A DNA stretch of 64,000 nt from an uncultured Pseudomonadales bacterium (GTDB lineage: Bacteria > Pseudomonadota > Gammaproteobacteria > Pseudomonadales > Porticoccaceae), in assembly GCA_943846685.1 (NCBI GenBank), contig OX044363.1:972001-1036000 (forward strand), written 5' to 3'. Under the pieces are notes generated by a model. That model saw only the letters and a program-made list of their open reading frames with translations, was not told where the DNA came from and searched no databases. A program made the translations under genes and the position numbers. Below, in pieces: positions 25,973 through 35,826 of this stretch. Every line of letters starts with the position of its first letter. Positions within the stretch are counted from its first letter, which is position 1.

Positions 25973-28480
25973 TCAAAAGAGATCATCCGGCAAGCTGTTT
26001 TCGGTACCGTTGGGTAGGGTTTCGCTACCGGTAAGCTCTGGAACATTTTCAGCCTTAAAGAACTCGAATATACCACTTTGATTGGGATCTACCCGCTTGC
26101 CAGTTTTCGCATCGATCTTAACCATGACCATACCGTTGGGCTGGGATCGCTCTGCATCCGCCTTTCCCTCGAGGGCCTCGCGCATAAAATCGATCCAGAT
26201 TGGCAGCGCTGCAGAGCCACCATATTCATTGCGACCGATTAAGCCATTGTCGTCAAAACCTACCCAGGTAGTAACCGTAAGGTGCGGTGAGTATCCTGAG
26301 AACCAAGCATCGCGGGGACCATTGGTAGTACCCGTCTTGCCGGCCAGATCGGAACGCTTGAGTACTCTGGCCTTTTTGCCGGTGCCGCGCAAAATAACAT
26401 CTTTTAGCATTGAGTCGATAATATAGGCCGTCTGCTGCTCGATCACACGCGGCGCATTGGGATTGTTTGCTGCTGGCATCGCCTCAAGGGTGCGCTTAAC
26501 CAGCTCGAAGCTTTCCTGCTCCTGTTGCGGAAGTGATTCCCGAGCCAGTTCGTCAAGTAGTTCTTCCATCTGCAGATCGACTTCATCGACAGTCATTGAA
26601 AAAGACTCGCTAGATAGCAGTGGGTCAGCGGTATCGCAGTTTTCACAAACCTTAGCTGGTGTTGCCTGGTAGATGATATTGCCATCTCGATCTATCACCG
26701 TCGCCAGCACATAGGGCGTAACACTGTAGCCACCATTGGCAATAATATTGTAGGCGCTGGCAACTTTGAGTGGTGTCATTGCATGGCTGCCAAGCGCCAG
26801 CGACAGATCCAGGGGCATCTCGCCGGTATCAAAACCAAAGCGCTGAAGCCCCTCTAGGGTGCGATCAATTCCCATACGTCGCAGTAGGCGAATGGAAACC
26901 ATATTGCGCGAGCGGTACAGGGCTTCCCGTAAACGGGTCGGGCCATAGAATTTACCGCCATCATTTTCCGGTCGCCACATATCTTCAAGGTTTTTATCAT
27001 TAAAGACGACAGGTGCATCGTTGATTATTGAGGCCGCCGTAAAACCGTAATCCAGAGCCGTGGTATAAACAAAGGGTTTAAAATTCGAGCCCGGCTGACG
27101 AAGAGCCTGAGTCACGCGATTAAATCGGCTGTGACGATAATCGAAACCGCCAACCAGTGAGCGAATCGCGCTATCCTGAGGGTTTAGAGCGATTAGCGCG
27201 GCTTGAACTTCCGGCACCTGAGCCAACTGCAGCGAGTTATTCGCCGAGCGTATCACGCGAATTAGGTCACCACGCTTAAACACATCAGTGGCACTTTCAA
27301 TCGGTGCCGTGCGCGCATTGACGGTTTTAAATAGTCGCAGCCCCTGCAGTCCATCGACCCAGTTGAGATCTTCCAGTTCACCATTGCGGTTTAGCAGGGT
27401 TAAGTGGTCTTCGGCAACTTCACTGACAATGGCCGGCTCAAGGCCGCCGAGAATAGAGGTTTTTCGGAGTACGCTTTCCCATTCATTCTCAGCAATTGCC
27501 GTTTGCTCAGGGCCTCGGTAACCGTGGCGTTTATCATAGGCAAGAATGCCCGCCTGTAGAGCTTTAACCGCGCTTTTTTGCATACCTGAATCGATAGTGG
27601 TTATTGCAGAGTAACCTTTGGTATAGGCTTTAAGGCCAAATTTAGTAATCACCTGCTGGCGAACCATTTCAGCAATATAGGCTGCATCCAATTCAGAGAT
27701 TGAGCCGTGGTAGGAGGCGTTGTCCTGCTCTGTTACCGCCGCCTGATACTGCTGTTTATCGATATTTCCGAGTAACAACATACGCCCAAGAATCCAGTTT
27801 CTGCGCAGCAGGGCACGCTGTGGATTGGCGATCGGGTTATAGGACGAAGGCGCTTTGGGAAGGCCGGCGATCATCGCGATCTGCGCTATGCTCAGTTCCT
27901 CAAGACTTTTGCCGTAGTAGACGTGGGCTGCGGCACCTACACCATAGGCCCGATTGCCCATATAAATCTTATTGGTATAAAGAGAGAGAATTTCCTCTTT
28001 AGTCAGCCCCTCCTCAATTCTAAAGGCGAGCAGTATTTCATTAAATTTGCGGGTGAATTCCTGACGATTACTGAGAAAGAAGTTGCGTGCCACCTGCATG
28101 GTGATGGTGCTGCCGCCGCTGCGAATACTGCCGGTGGTCACCAGTTCCACGGCGGCGCGAAGCAGGCCAGACACAACAATGCCGCGGTGTTCGAAGAAAC
28201 TGTCATCTTCGGCGGCAAGAAATGCATCGATCATAGCCTGTGGGATTTCCTCGAAGGAAACCGGTGAGCGTTTCTTCTCGCCGAACTCGGCAATAACTTT
28301 TAAATCTTGTGAATAGATTCGCAGTGGAATTTGTAACTCGATCTCCTTTAGTTCCTCGACTGATGGCAGTTTTGGGCTAAGGTACAGGTACAGACAGGTA
28401 GCCACGACAAGAAAGCCACCTGTTCCAAGGAGAGCCAACATAGCTAGCGGCTTGAGTATTTTACGTATTGAGATAGACAC
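25973..28480 (-). CDS. mrcA: penicillin-binding protein 1A
   Basis: 835 aa bifunctional class A PBP. One N-terminal transmembrane helix (about 12-34), GT51 glycosyltransferase domain with catalytic Glu91 in EDDSFFEHRG, a PBP1a-type OB domain (about 320-420), and a transpeptidase domain with Ser465 (SNFK), SRN and Lys715 (KTGTTNGPRDAW). It polymerises and crosslinks peptidoglycan in the periplasm. The start is a GTG without a clear ribosome-binding site. It is divergent from pilM, the standard Pseudomonas arrangement. Confidence 0.94.
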   Translation of the reverse strand: MSISIRKILKPLAMLALLGTGGFLVVATCLYLYLSPKLPSVEELKEIELQIPLRIYSQDLKVIAEFGEKKRSPVSFEEIPQAMIDAFLAAEDDSFFEHRGIVVSGLLRAAVELVTTGSIRSGGSTITMQVARNFFLSNRQEFTRKFNEILLAFRIEEGLTKEEILSLYTNKIYMGNRAYGVGAAAHVYYGKSLEELSIAQIAMIAGLPKAPSSYNPIANPQRALLRRNWILGRMLLLGNIDKQQYQAAVTEQDNASYHGSISELDAAYIAEMVRQQVITKFGLKAYTKGYSAITTIDSGMQKSAVKALQAGILAYDKRHGYRGPEQTAIAENEWESVLRKTSILGGLEPAIVSEVAEDHLTLLNRNGELEDLNWVDGLQGLRLFKTVNARTAPIESATDVFKRGDLIRVIRSANNSLQLAQVPEVQAALIALNPQDSAIRSLVGGFDYRHSRFNRVTQALRQPGSNFKPFVYTTALDYGFTAASIINDAPVVFNDKNLEDMWRPENDGGKFYGPTRLREALYRSRNMVSIRLLRRMGIDRTLEGLQRFGFDTGEMPLDLSLALGSHAMTPLKVASAYNIIANGGYSVTPYVLATVIDRDGNIIYQATPAKVCENCDTADPLLSSESFSMTVDEVDLQMEELLDELARESLPQQEQESFELVKRTLEAMPAANNPNAPRVIEQQTAYIIDSMLKDVILRGTGKKARVLKRSDLAGKTGTTNGPRDAWFSGYSPHLTVTTWVGFDDNGLIGRNEYGGSAALPIWIDFMREALEGKADAERSQPNGMVMVKIDAKTGKRVDPNQSGIFEFFKAENVPELTGSETLPNGTENSLPDDLF

Positions 28481-28551
28481 TATTTTTAGGCACCGGAAAA
28501 ATTCAGCGTCTATTATAAGGTGTAGGGAATGTGAAGTGCATCATTTGCAAG

Positions 28552-28600
28552 ATTACCGCAGATTGTTAATGTAGTTTCTAGCATAGAATACAGAAATACA
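28552..28600 (+). promoter_or_regulatory. possible promoter of the pil operon
   Basis: In the 191-bp mrcA/pilM divergent gap a -10-like TAGAAT is preceded by GATTGT at 17 bases (or TTGTTA at 15). The match is modest. A promoter is expected somewhere here because pilM starts a divergent operon. Confidence 0.3.
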
Positions 28601-28671
28601 GAAGATATAGAGAAAAGTCTCGTTGAATACTCTTCGCCGAGGATGGCTGAATTAAAGGAAATAATGACAAT

Positions 28672-29739
28672 ATGGAATTCTTCGATTTTTTCTCGAACCC
28701 CTCTAAACCCATGATAGGGCTTGATATTTCCTCATCTGCTGTAAAGCTGGTTGAGCTCAGCCGATCTGGTGAAGGCTTTAAAGTTGAAGCCTACAGAGTA
28801 CTTCCCCTACCACCCAATACAGTGGTAGAAAAGAATATTGCCGACCTCGACGCACTCTCCGAAACCATCGAATCTGTGGTTAAACGTTCAGGTACCAAGC
28901 TTAAAGACACTATAGCCGCCGTTTCCGGCTCATCGGTTATCACCAAAGAGATCGAACTTCCGGCAGGTTTTACAGAACTGCAGATGGAGATGCAGATTGA
29001 AGTCGAAGCTGATCAGTATATTCCCTACCCCATGGAAGAAGTCGCCTTCGACTTTGATGTTATAGGCCCGGTGGAAAATAATCCCGATCTGGTCAAAGTA
29101 TTGTTAGCCGCCTGCCGTCAGGAGAATGTTGAGCATCGCCGTCAGGCTCTGGAAATGGCCGGGCTGCAACCCAAGGTAATCGATGTAGAGGGTTTTGCTA
29201 TAGAGCGCGCCTACAAGTTGATGGAGGGTCAGCTCGATCAGGTCGGCGATCAGGTGGTTGCCATCGCTGATATTGGTGCCACCATGTTTACCTTCACCGT
29301 TCTGGTGGATGGCAAAACCATCTACAGCCGCGAGCAGTTATTCGGTGGTAAACAGTTAACCGAAGAGATTCAACGCCGCTACGGTCTGTCCTGGGAAGAA
29401 GCCGGTGAAGCAAAGCGCAAAGGGGGTTTGCCCGAGGACTATGAAAGCGAGGTACTGGCACCTTTTAAGGAAGCACTTATTCAGCATATTACCCGCTCAT
29501 TACAATTCTTTTATTCATCAAGTCACTTTAATTATGTCGATCAACTTTTTCTCGCCGGGGGCGTCTCTGCTCTGGAGGGATTGGTTGATGAAGTTGAGCA
29601 GGCGATTGGTCTGCCCACCGCAGTGGCCAATCCACTGGCAAATATGCAGTTGAGTCGATCTATCAATGCTTCGGCAATTGCCAATGATGCCCCGGCATTA
29701 TTGCTTGCCGTAGGGCTGGCGATGAGGAGTTTCGAATAA
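28672..29739 (+). CDS. pilM: type IV pilus assembly protein PilM
   Basis: 355 aa actin-like ATPase of the FtsA/PilM family. IGLDISSSAVKLVEL (about residues 17-31) is the phosphate-1 motif, IADIGATMFTFTVL phosphate-2, and LFLAGGVSALEGL the adenosine motif. It sits on the cytoplasmic face of the inner membrane and binds the N-terminus of PilN. The stop TAA is directly followed by the pilN ATG. Confidence 0.95.
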   Translation: MEFFDFFSNPSKPMIGLDISSSAVKLVELSRSGEGFKVEAYRVLPLPPNTVVEKNIADLDALSETIESVVKRSGTKLKDTIAAVSGSSVITKEIELPAGFTELQMEMQIEVEADQYIPYPMEEVAFDFDVIGPVENNPDLVKVLLAACRQENVEHRRQALEMAGLQPKVIDVEGFAIERAYKLMEGQLDQVGDQVVAIADIGATMFTFTVLVDGKTIYSREQLFGGKQLTEEIQRRYGLSWEEAGEAKRKGGLPEDYESEVLAPFKEALIQHITRSLQFFYSSSHFNYVDQLFLAGGVSALEGLVDEVEQAIGLPTAVANPLANMQLSRSINASAIANDAPALLLAVGLAMRSFE

Positions 29740-30312
29740 ATGACCAGTATTAATTTACTCCCCTGGAGAGAAGAATCCCGCGAGCAGCGCCGAAAAGCAT
29801 TTCTCGGCAAGTTAATCGCTGCCGCGCTAATGGGCGCTGTGCTGGTGTTTATCTGGATTACGCTTGCTCAGGCGCGTCTGGATAACCAGAACTCGCGAAA
29901 CAGCTATCTGCAATCGAATATTGCCGAAATGGATAAAAAAGTTTCTGAAATCAGCGAGCTAAAAAGTAAGAAGCAGGAAATGATTTCTCGTATGAAGGTG
30001 ATTCAAGACCTGCAGGGCAATCGTTCGGAAATTGTCAAAGTCTTTGATGAGCTTGTTCGCGCAATGCCCGATGGTGTCTATCTGGCAACCCTTGAACAAA
30101 CCGCAGAGACCGTCAAAATGTCCGGTTTTTCAGAGTCCAATAATCGCATCTCTGCGCTAATGCGAAATCTGGATACCTCGCATAAGTATGAAGAGTCAAA
30201 CCTTACTAAAGTTCAGCAGGATACAACCTTGGGTGACCAGGGCAGTGTGTTTGATTTACAGATCAAAATAGAACAGCTGGTTGGCGGCGAGTCTCAAGTT
30301 GCCGCGCCTTAG
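29740..30312 (+). CDS. pilN: type IV pilus assembly protein PilN
   Basis: 190 aa. The short cytoplasmic tail begins SINLLPWREE, the conserved PilM-binding motif, followed by a transmembrane helix (about 22-42), a coiled coil and a small periplasmic domain. It pairs with PilO in the inner-membrane alignment complex. It begins immediately after the pilM stop. Confidence 0.95.
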   Translation: MTSINLLPWREESREQRRKAFLGKLIAAALMGAVLVFIWITLAQARLDNQNSRNSYLQSNIAEMDKKVSEISELKSKKQEMISRMKVIQDLQGNRSEIVKVFDELVRAMPDGVYLATLEQTAETVKMSGFSESNNRISALMRNLDTSHKYEESNLTKVQQDTTLGDQGSVFDLQIKIEQLVGGESQVAAP

Positions 30313-30355
30313 TTATTTAAAAAGACAACACTAATAAATTTATAGCAGGGATGTT

Positions 30356-30964
30356 ATGCCATTTTTAGAAAGCATAAAGGAATTAAAGGATATTGATTTT
30401 GCTGAATTGGATATTCAGCAGATGGGTATTTGGCCGACCGCTTTAAAGACGGTTTTAGTGGTCTTGGTTTTAGTTGCCATTCTTATTCTGGGTTATTTTT
30501 TCAAAGTACAGGATATTCGCGAGCAGACTCAGCGTGCCGCGGACCAGGAAGCGCAGTTATTGCAGCAGTATCAGAGCAAAGCTTTTCTGGCCGCAAATCT
30601 GGATGCCTATCGCGAGCAAATGATTGAACTGGATGAAACCTTTGGCGCGCTGTTAGAGCAGTTGCCCAAAGACACAGAAGTTCCAGGCCTGCTAGAAGAT
30701 ATAACCGAAGTTGCCTACGGAAGCGGTCTCAGTATGAAGGCTATCTCGCTGGAACCGGAAAAGGTTTCTGCGTTTTATGTCGAACTGCCAATCAGGATTG
30801 ATGTGACCGGCGACTACCATGACTTTGGCTCCTTTGTCAGCGGCGTGGCCTCGCTGCCGCGAATCGTAACCCTGCATGATTATTCAATCAAAGAGTCCGA
30901 TGGCTCGCAGCTGAATATGGTTATTGAAGCAAAAACCTATCGCTACAAAGCGGAGGCAGAATAA
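30356..30964 (+). CDS. pilO: type IV pilus assembly protein PilO
   Basis: 202 aa. Cytoplasmic N-terminus, one transmembrane helix (about residues 27-47, TALKTVLVVLVLVAILILGYFF), a coiled coil, and the periplasmic ferredoxin-like domain (PKDTEVPGLLEDITEVAYGSGL). It heterodimerises with PilN and binds the lipoprotein PilP. The pilP ATG overlaps its stop by one base (TAATG). Confidence 0.95.
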   Translation: MPFLESIKELKDIDFAELDIQQMGIWPTALKTVLVVLVLVAILILGYFFKVQDIREQTQRAADQEAQLLQQYQSKAFLAANLDAYREQMIELDETFGALLEQLPKDTEVPGLLEDITEVAYGSGLSMKAISLEPEKVSAFYVELPIRIDVTGDYHDFGSFVSGVASLPRIVTLHDYSIKESDGSQLNMVIEAKTYRYKAEAE

Positions 30965-31503
30965 TGACTATTTATCGCCTTATAGGATTATCAACGCTTT
31001 CCATCTTATGCATTTCGGCTCTGCTTGGCTGTTCCGGTGATCGTCAGCACTCGGATCTGGATCAAAAGATGCTCGATGCCAGAAATAGACCGCAGGGGAC
31101 TATTGAGCCGCTGCCCACCTACCCACCAGCCGAACGATTTAATTACTCTGCTCTCGCACTGCGCAGCCCATTTGAGGCACCGGTTATTTTGAATGGTGAA
31201 GAAAAGGTTTCAGGTAATGCCGTAGCTGCCCCCGACCAAACCCGTCGCAAAGAACCGTTGGAGTTAATTAATTACAGTGCTTTGAATATGGTTGGTACAT
31301 TGGCTAAAGATGGCAATATTTGGGCGCTGATCGATGATGGCAATGGCAGAGTGCACAGGGTTACAGGCGGTAACTACGTGGGTAGGAACTACGGTCTAAT
31401 TACGAATATTGGCACCTTTGAAATAGAGATAATGGAAACCGTTCCAGACGGTAAAGGTGAATGGATTAACCGGCCTCGAACCATGGCCATGGATGAAGAG
31501 TGA
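30964..31503 (+). CDS. pilP: type IV pilus lipoprotein PilP
   Basis: 179 aa. The signal peptide ends in the lipobox ALLGC (Cys at about 23). A disordered Pro-rich linker follows, then the beta-sandwich HR domain (ALNMVGTLAKDGNIWALIDD...VTGGNYVGRNYG). PilP joins PilNO in the inner membrane to the secretin PilQ. It overlaps the pilO stop by one base. Confidence 0.95.
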   Translation: MTIYRLIGLSTLSILCISALLGCSGDRQHSDLDQKMLDARNRPQGTIEPLPTYPPAERFNYSALALRSPFEAPVILNGEEKVSGNAVAAPDQTRRKEPLELINYSALNMVGTLAKDGNIWALIDDGNGRVHRVTGGNYVGRNYGLITNIGTFEIEIMETVPDGKGEWINRPRTMAMDEE

Positions 31504-31526
31504 GCAACTCGCAAGGGAAAAGTAAA

Positions 31527-33764
31527 ATGATAAGTCGAATCAAAAACTGGTATTTGTTATTGGTGATTTTACCTGGATTTGCTTGGGGAGAAGTTCAGGT
31601 AACTGATATTGAATTTGCCTCCCTTCCCGGTGAGCAGTTTGAAATTAAGCTGCTTTTCTCCGAAAATCCACCGCAGCCAAAGGCCTACGAAATAAGTAAG
31701 CCGGCGCGCTTAATTCTCGATTTTCCCGGTGTTGGCAGCAGCCTCAGTGAAAAAAAATATGCGTTGGGTTTCGAAAATGCTCGCGATGCAGTGATTATCG
31801 CTGATGGCAGCCGAACCCGTCTGATCGTTAATTTGACGGAATCCGCGCCCTTTACAACCGATATTAGTGGCAACAGCATGACTTTGAGAGTCGGTGCTGA
31901 TGGAGCCGCCAGATTTAATACAGGCGCAGTGCGTCAGGCCAGTAACAAGAGTGAGAGTTTTGTTGATAATCTCAAAGGCAGTGAGCTGGCCGTTACCGAG
32001 GTTGATTTCCGCCGCGGCAAAGATGGCTCAGGCACCATTAGCATCGGCCTTAGCCAGCCCTCGGTCAATGTGGATATTGATCGCAACAGCAGTGAAATAA
32101 AACTCTCTTTTTACCAGACAGAGCTGCCAGAGCGTTTGGATAGACGCCTAGATGTTATCGACTTCGCCACCCCTGTACAGACCATTGATACAGTGCAGGA
32201 AGGCACTACAACCACTATTACTATTGAGGCTTCTGGACAGTACGACTATCTGGCCTATCAGGCAGATGGTCAGTATGTGGTTAATATCAAGCCGCTCTCT
32301 GATGCCGAGCTTGAAGAGCAGAGTAAAAAGTTTGCCTTTAACGGTGAGCGCCTAACCCTTAATTTCCAGAATATTGAAGTTCGTTCAGTGCTGCAGATTA
32401 TTGCTGAATTTACCTCTCTTAACCTAGTAGCCAGCGATACGGTCACCGGCAGTATTACCCTGAGATTGGATAATGTTCCCTGGGATCAGGCTCTGGAGAT
32501 TATTCTTAAGGCCAAGGGTTTGGATAAGCGCCAGGAGGGCAATGTTCTAATGGTCGCACCGGCGGCGGAAATTGCCGAGCAGGAGCGCTTACAGGTTGAA
32601 GCCAACAAGCAGCTGCAGGAATTAGCGCCATTGGAAACCGCCTTTGTGCGAATTAAATATGCCGATGCCGGTGAGATCTTCGAGTTGTTTACTGCTCGCA
32701 GCACCGAGTCAGGTCAATCCGGCGCTGGAGGATCTCGCGAAGGCAATGCCACTAATACCATCCTGTCTGAGCGCGGCAGTGCGATTGTCGATGAGCGAAC
32801 CAACACGATTATCCTCACTGATACGGAAGAGAAGATTAATGAGTTTAAACGGTTGATCAGTGAAATTGATGTGCCGATCAAGCAGGTATTAATTGAAGCG
32901 AGAATTGTTATTGCCAATACCGATTTTAAAAAGGAATTGGGTGTGACCTGGGGCTTGGCTGGTATTGATAAACTGTCTGGTGGTCAATTCTCAAGCGCTA
33001 GCGGCGATAGAACGCTGGGTTTTTCCGGTCGCAGATCAGGTCTGGCGCCAGGGGCAGGGGTTGTTGAAACCTTTACCTATCAAGCGGATGAGGTAGATAC
33101 TACGGGACCAGATGGACAGGCAGGCACCGCCGATGATGTCACTGTAGTAACCCAAAATTATGATTTTGGGTTGGGCGATAGTCTGGCGGTAGATTTGGGT
33201 GTTGCTGACGCCGCAGGCTCATTTAGTCTGGGTTATCTAACCGATAGTTTTCTGATTGATCTGGAGCTCAGTGCACTGGAATCTGATGGCTTTGGTGAAA
33301 TTGTCTCACAGCCAAAAGTGCTTACCGGAGATAAACAGCAAGCGGTAATTAAATCTGGTACGGAAATCGCCTTCCAAAAAGCCACCTCAAGTGGCGCTAC
33401 CAGTGTTGAGTTTAAGGAAGCTGTGTTGCAGTTAGAGGTCACTCCACAGATTACACCGGATAATCGGATTATTATGGATCTACTGGTCTCTCAGGATTCG
33501 GTGGGTGCGTTCACTCCAACCGGTGAGCCTTCGATTGATATAACCCAGATTCAAACTCAGGCGCTGGTGGGTAATGGACAGACCTTGGTGTTAGGCGGTA
33601 TCTTTCAAACCGAAGAAGTTAATGGCACAGAAAAGGTGCCTTTACTCGGTGATGTGCCTTTTTTAGGCAGGCTTTTCAGAAATGAACTGCGAAATATTGA
33701 AAAACGTGAAATACTAATCTTCATAACACCAAAAATAATTGACGATAGCTTACTGGATCGATGA
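31527..33764 (+). CDS. pilQ: type IV pilus outer-membrane secretin PilQ
   Basis: 745 aa from the ATG at 31527. A GTG at 31500 overlaps the pilP stop and is in frame, but the signal peptide begins at the ATG, which has AAGGGA upstream. In order: signal peptide, two AMIN domains (about residues 20-90 and 145-245) that bind peptidoglycan, a secretin N0/STN domain, a secretin_N domain, and the C-terminal secretin pore (GNGQTLVLGGIFQTEE, VPLLGDVPFLGRLFRN). It forms the pilus exit gate. The stop overlaps the aroK start by four bases. Confidence 0.95.
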   Translation: MISRIKNWYLLLVILPGFAWGEVQVTDIEFASLPGEQFEIKLLFSENPPQPKAYEISKPARLILDFPGVGSSLSEKKYALGFENARDAVIIADGSRTRLIVNLTESAPFTTDISGNSMTLRVGADGAARFNTGAVRQASNKSESFVDNLKGSELAVTEVDFRRGKDGSGTISIGLSQPSVNVDIDRNSSEIKLSFYQTELPERLDRRLDVIDFATPVQTIDTVQEGTTTTITIEASGQYDYLAYQADGQYVVNIKPLSDAELEEQSKKFAFNGERLTLNFQNIEVRSVLQIIAEFTSLNLVASDTVTGSITLRLDNVPWDQALEIILKAKGLDKRQEGNVLMVAPAAEIAEQERLQVEANKQLQELAPLETAFVRIKYADAGEIFELFTARSTESGQSGAGGSREGNATNTILSERGSAIVDERTNTIILTDTEEKINEFKRLISEIDVPIKQVLIEARIVIANTDFKKELGVTWGLAGIDKLSGGQFSSASGDRTLGFSGRRSGLAPGAGVVETFTYQADEVDTTGPDGQAGTADDVTVVTQNYDFGLGDSLAVDLGVADAAGSFSLGYLTDSFLIDLELSALESDGFGEIVSQPKVLTGDKQQAVIKSGTEIAFQKATSSGATSVEFKEAVLQLEVTPQITPDNRIIMDLLVSQDSVGAFTPTGEPSIDITQIQTQALVGNGQTLVLGGIFQTEEVNGTEKVPLLGDVPFLGRLFRNELRNIEKREILIFITPKIIDDSLLDR

Positions 33765-34279
33765 CACCACAATATATATTCTTAGTCGGCCCCATGGGGG
33801 CCGGCAAATCTACTATTGGTAAACATTTGGCAGATCTTCTCGATCTGCCGTTTGTCGATGTGGACACTGAAATCGAGTCTCGGGCCGGCGCAGATATCCA
33901 ATGGATATTTGATATGGAAGGTGAGCAGGGGTTTCGTGACCGAGAGTGTAAGGTGCTCTTGGAACTCGCCGAAAACGGCCAGTCAATGGTGATTGCCACC
34001 GGCGGCGGCATTGTATTGCGCGATGAAAACCGAGCAGTTTTGCAGCGCAGTGGGACGGTTATTTATCTGTCGGCAACAGCCGAGCAGCTATTTGAGCGCA
34101 CCCGTCGCGATAAGAGCAGGCCATTGCTACAGGTTGATGATCGCCGTGCGGTTATTGCTGAGTTGGTTGAAACCCGTGACCCACTTTATAATCAGGTGGC
34201 AGATTTAGTCTTTCCCTCCGGCTCAATGCAGCCCAATAAATTGGCAAAAAAACTGGCTGAAGCACTGTCGGCGCTATGA
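33761..34279 (+). CDS. aroK: shikimate kinase
   Basis: 172 aa. P-loop GPMGAGKST (residues 10-18), the shikimate-binding DVDTEIE motif (about 32-38) and the GGGIVLRDEN loop. It phosphorylates shikimate on the route to chorismate. ATGA overlap with pilQ: the pil operon runs into aroK-aroB, as in Pseudomonas. Confidence 0.95.
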   Translation: MTPQYIFLVGPMGAGKSTIGKHLADLLDLPFVDVDTEIESRAGADIQWIFDMEGEQGFRDRECKVLLELAENGQSMVIATGGGIVLRDENRAVLQRSGTVIYLSATAEQLFERTRRDKSRPLLQVDDRRAVIAELVETRDPLYNQVADLVFPSGSMQPNKLAKKLAEALSAL

Positions 34280-34347
34280 TAAGCTCTGCGGAATAAGTTG
34301 AGCTGTCGCTTGGCAGCCGATTAATTTTACGGTGTTTACTCATCCGC

Positions 34348-34371
34348 CTTATCCATCTTATCCATCTTATT
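34348..34371 (+). repeat. short tandem repeat before aroB
   Basis: Two perfect copies of CTTATCCAT (34348-34356 and 34357-34365) and a partial third, about 20 bases before the aroB ATG, in the ribosome-binding region. The copy number could vary by slippage; any effect on aroB translation is conjecture. Confidence 0.6.
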
Positions 34372-34388
34372 AAAAGCCAGAGTGATTC

Positions 34389-35483
34389 ATGACCGCAGTA
34401 TCAAAACAAGTTCAAGTTCAGTTAGGTGATCGTTCCTATCCTATTTATATTGGCTCTGGCGAAATTCAGCGGGCTGATATCGCCAGTCATATCTGCGGGC
34501 AGAAGGTACTTATTGTCAGCAATGAAACCATCGCGCCGCTCTATCTTGAACTGGTTGAAAAGCAGCTGGCCGGCAAGCAGGTCGACAAGGTTATTCTGGC
34601 GGACGGTGAACAGTTTAAAAATCTGGATAATCTCAACTTAATCTTTGATCAGCTGATCACCAGTCACCACGATAGAAAAACCACATTGATCGCCCTCGGT
34701 GGAGGTGTGATTGGTGATATGACCGGTTTTGCCGCCGCCTGCTATCAGCGTGGTGTGGCCTTTATTCAAATCCCAACCACATTGCTGGCGCAGGTGGATT
34801 CCTCTGTGGGTGGAAAAACCGCGGTTAACCATGCGATGGGCAAGAATATGATTGGTGCCTTCTACCAACCGCAAGCGGTCATTATTGATACAGATACCTT
34901 ATCCACTCTTCCCGACCGAGAGTTTAATGCGGGTCTCGCTGAAGTGATTAAGTATGGACTGATTGTCGATGCGGATTTCTTTGTCTGGTTGGAAAATAAT
35001 CTTGAGGCGCTGCTAAATAGAGATCAGCAGGCCCTGGCCTATGCGGTAGAACTCTCATGTATCAGCAAGTCTCGAGTTGTGGCTGCGGACGAAACTGAAC
35101 AGGGTGTTCGGGCGATTCTGAATTTGGGTCATACCTTTGGCCATGCGATCGAAACATTCCAACAGTATAAAGACTGGATTCATGGCGAAGCCGTAGCTGC
35201 CGGAATGGTCATGGCCGCCGAGTTATCTGTGATGGCCGGTGATTTGTACAGTGCCGATCTGGCACGCATAAAGAATTTATTAACCGCCTGTTCTCTGCCG
35301 ATTGCTCCACCCAGTGGAATGGCCGCAGACGACTTTATGCGCTTGATGGTTCGCGACAAGAAAGTTCTCGATGGTCAGTTGCGTCTGGTGTTACTGGAAA
35401 GCCTTGGCAGCGCCTGCGTCAGTGATCAGTTCTCCACTGCGGATCTCGATGAAATGCTAAATAAGACTTGTATATCAGTCTGA
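34389..35483 (+). CDS. aroB: 3-dehydroquinate synthase
   Basis: 364 aa. NAD-binding [13 protein letters not shown] (about residues 99-111) and the zinc-binding region with Glu/His in [18 protein letters not shown] and HGEAVAAGM. It is the second step of the shikimate pathway. It lies 109 bp after aroK with a simple repeat in the gap. Confidence 0.95.
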   Translation: MTAVSKQVQVQLGDRSYPIYIGSGEIQRADIASHICGQKVLIVSNETIAPLYLELVEKQLAGKQVDKVILADGEQFKNLDNLNLIFDQLITSHHDRKTTLIALGGGVIGDMTGFAAACYQRGVAFIQIPTTLLAQVDSSVGGKTAVNHAMGKNMIGAFYQPQAVIIDTDTLSTLPDREFNAGLAEVIKYGLIVDADFFVWLENNLEALLNRDQQALAYAVELSCISKSRVVAADETEQGVRAILNLGHTFGHAIETFQQYKDWIHGEAVAAGMVMAAELSVMAGDLYSADLARIKNLLTACSLPIAPPSGMAADDFMRLMVRDKKVLDGQLRLVLLESLGSACVSDQFSTADLDEMLNKTCISV

Positions 35484-35826
35484 TTGTTTTTCTCTTTTCT
35501 TACCTCCTTTTTTAACTCTAGGGCATTGCTCAATAGTGATTTACACCGTGTTGTGCCCTTGAAAATCGATTCACTGATTGATCGGTTGGTTAAATATTCG
35601 CTTTTTTTGATCAAAAAATAGCCTGAAAGCCGCCGTTGTTACGTATAAGAGAATTGTCGAAGGTGCCTGCAAAGTGTAGAATGCCCCCCGTTTTGTCTGT
35701 TTAGCCTAGTATTGTAATCTTTGGCTATCATCACTTTACTCTTTTGTGCTTATTTCGATGCATATCCTGGTACTTCTTTGAGTGCTTAATTGAGAGTTTA
35801 AACTAGAAATTAAATAGAGTTTATTT
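35484..35826. promoter_or_regulatory. 343-bp aroB-gltB intergenic region
   Basis: No gene is visible in this stretch. It contains a pyrimidine-rich tract just after aroB, a weak GGGCA...TGCCC pair near 35521-35558, a perfect 16-bp palindrome TTTTTTGATCAAAAAA at 35603-35618, a good promoter at 35654-35682 and a leader of about 137 nt before gltB. Confidence 0.6.
35654..35682 (+). promoter_or_regulatory. sigma-70-like promoter of gltBD
   Basis: -35 TTGTCG (35654-35659), 17-base spacer, -10 TAGAAT (35677-35682). The transcript would start near 35689, giving a leader of roughly 137 nt before the gltB ATG. The spacing and both hexamers are good matches. Confidence 0.65.
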
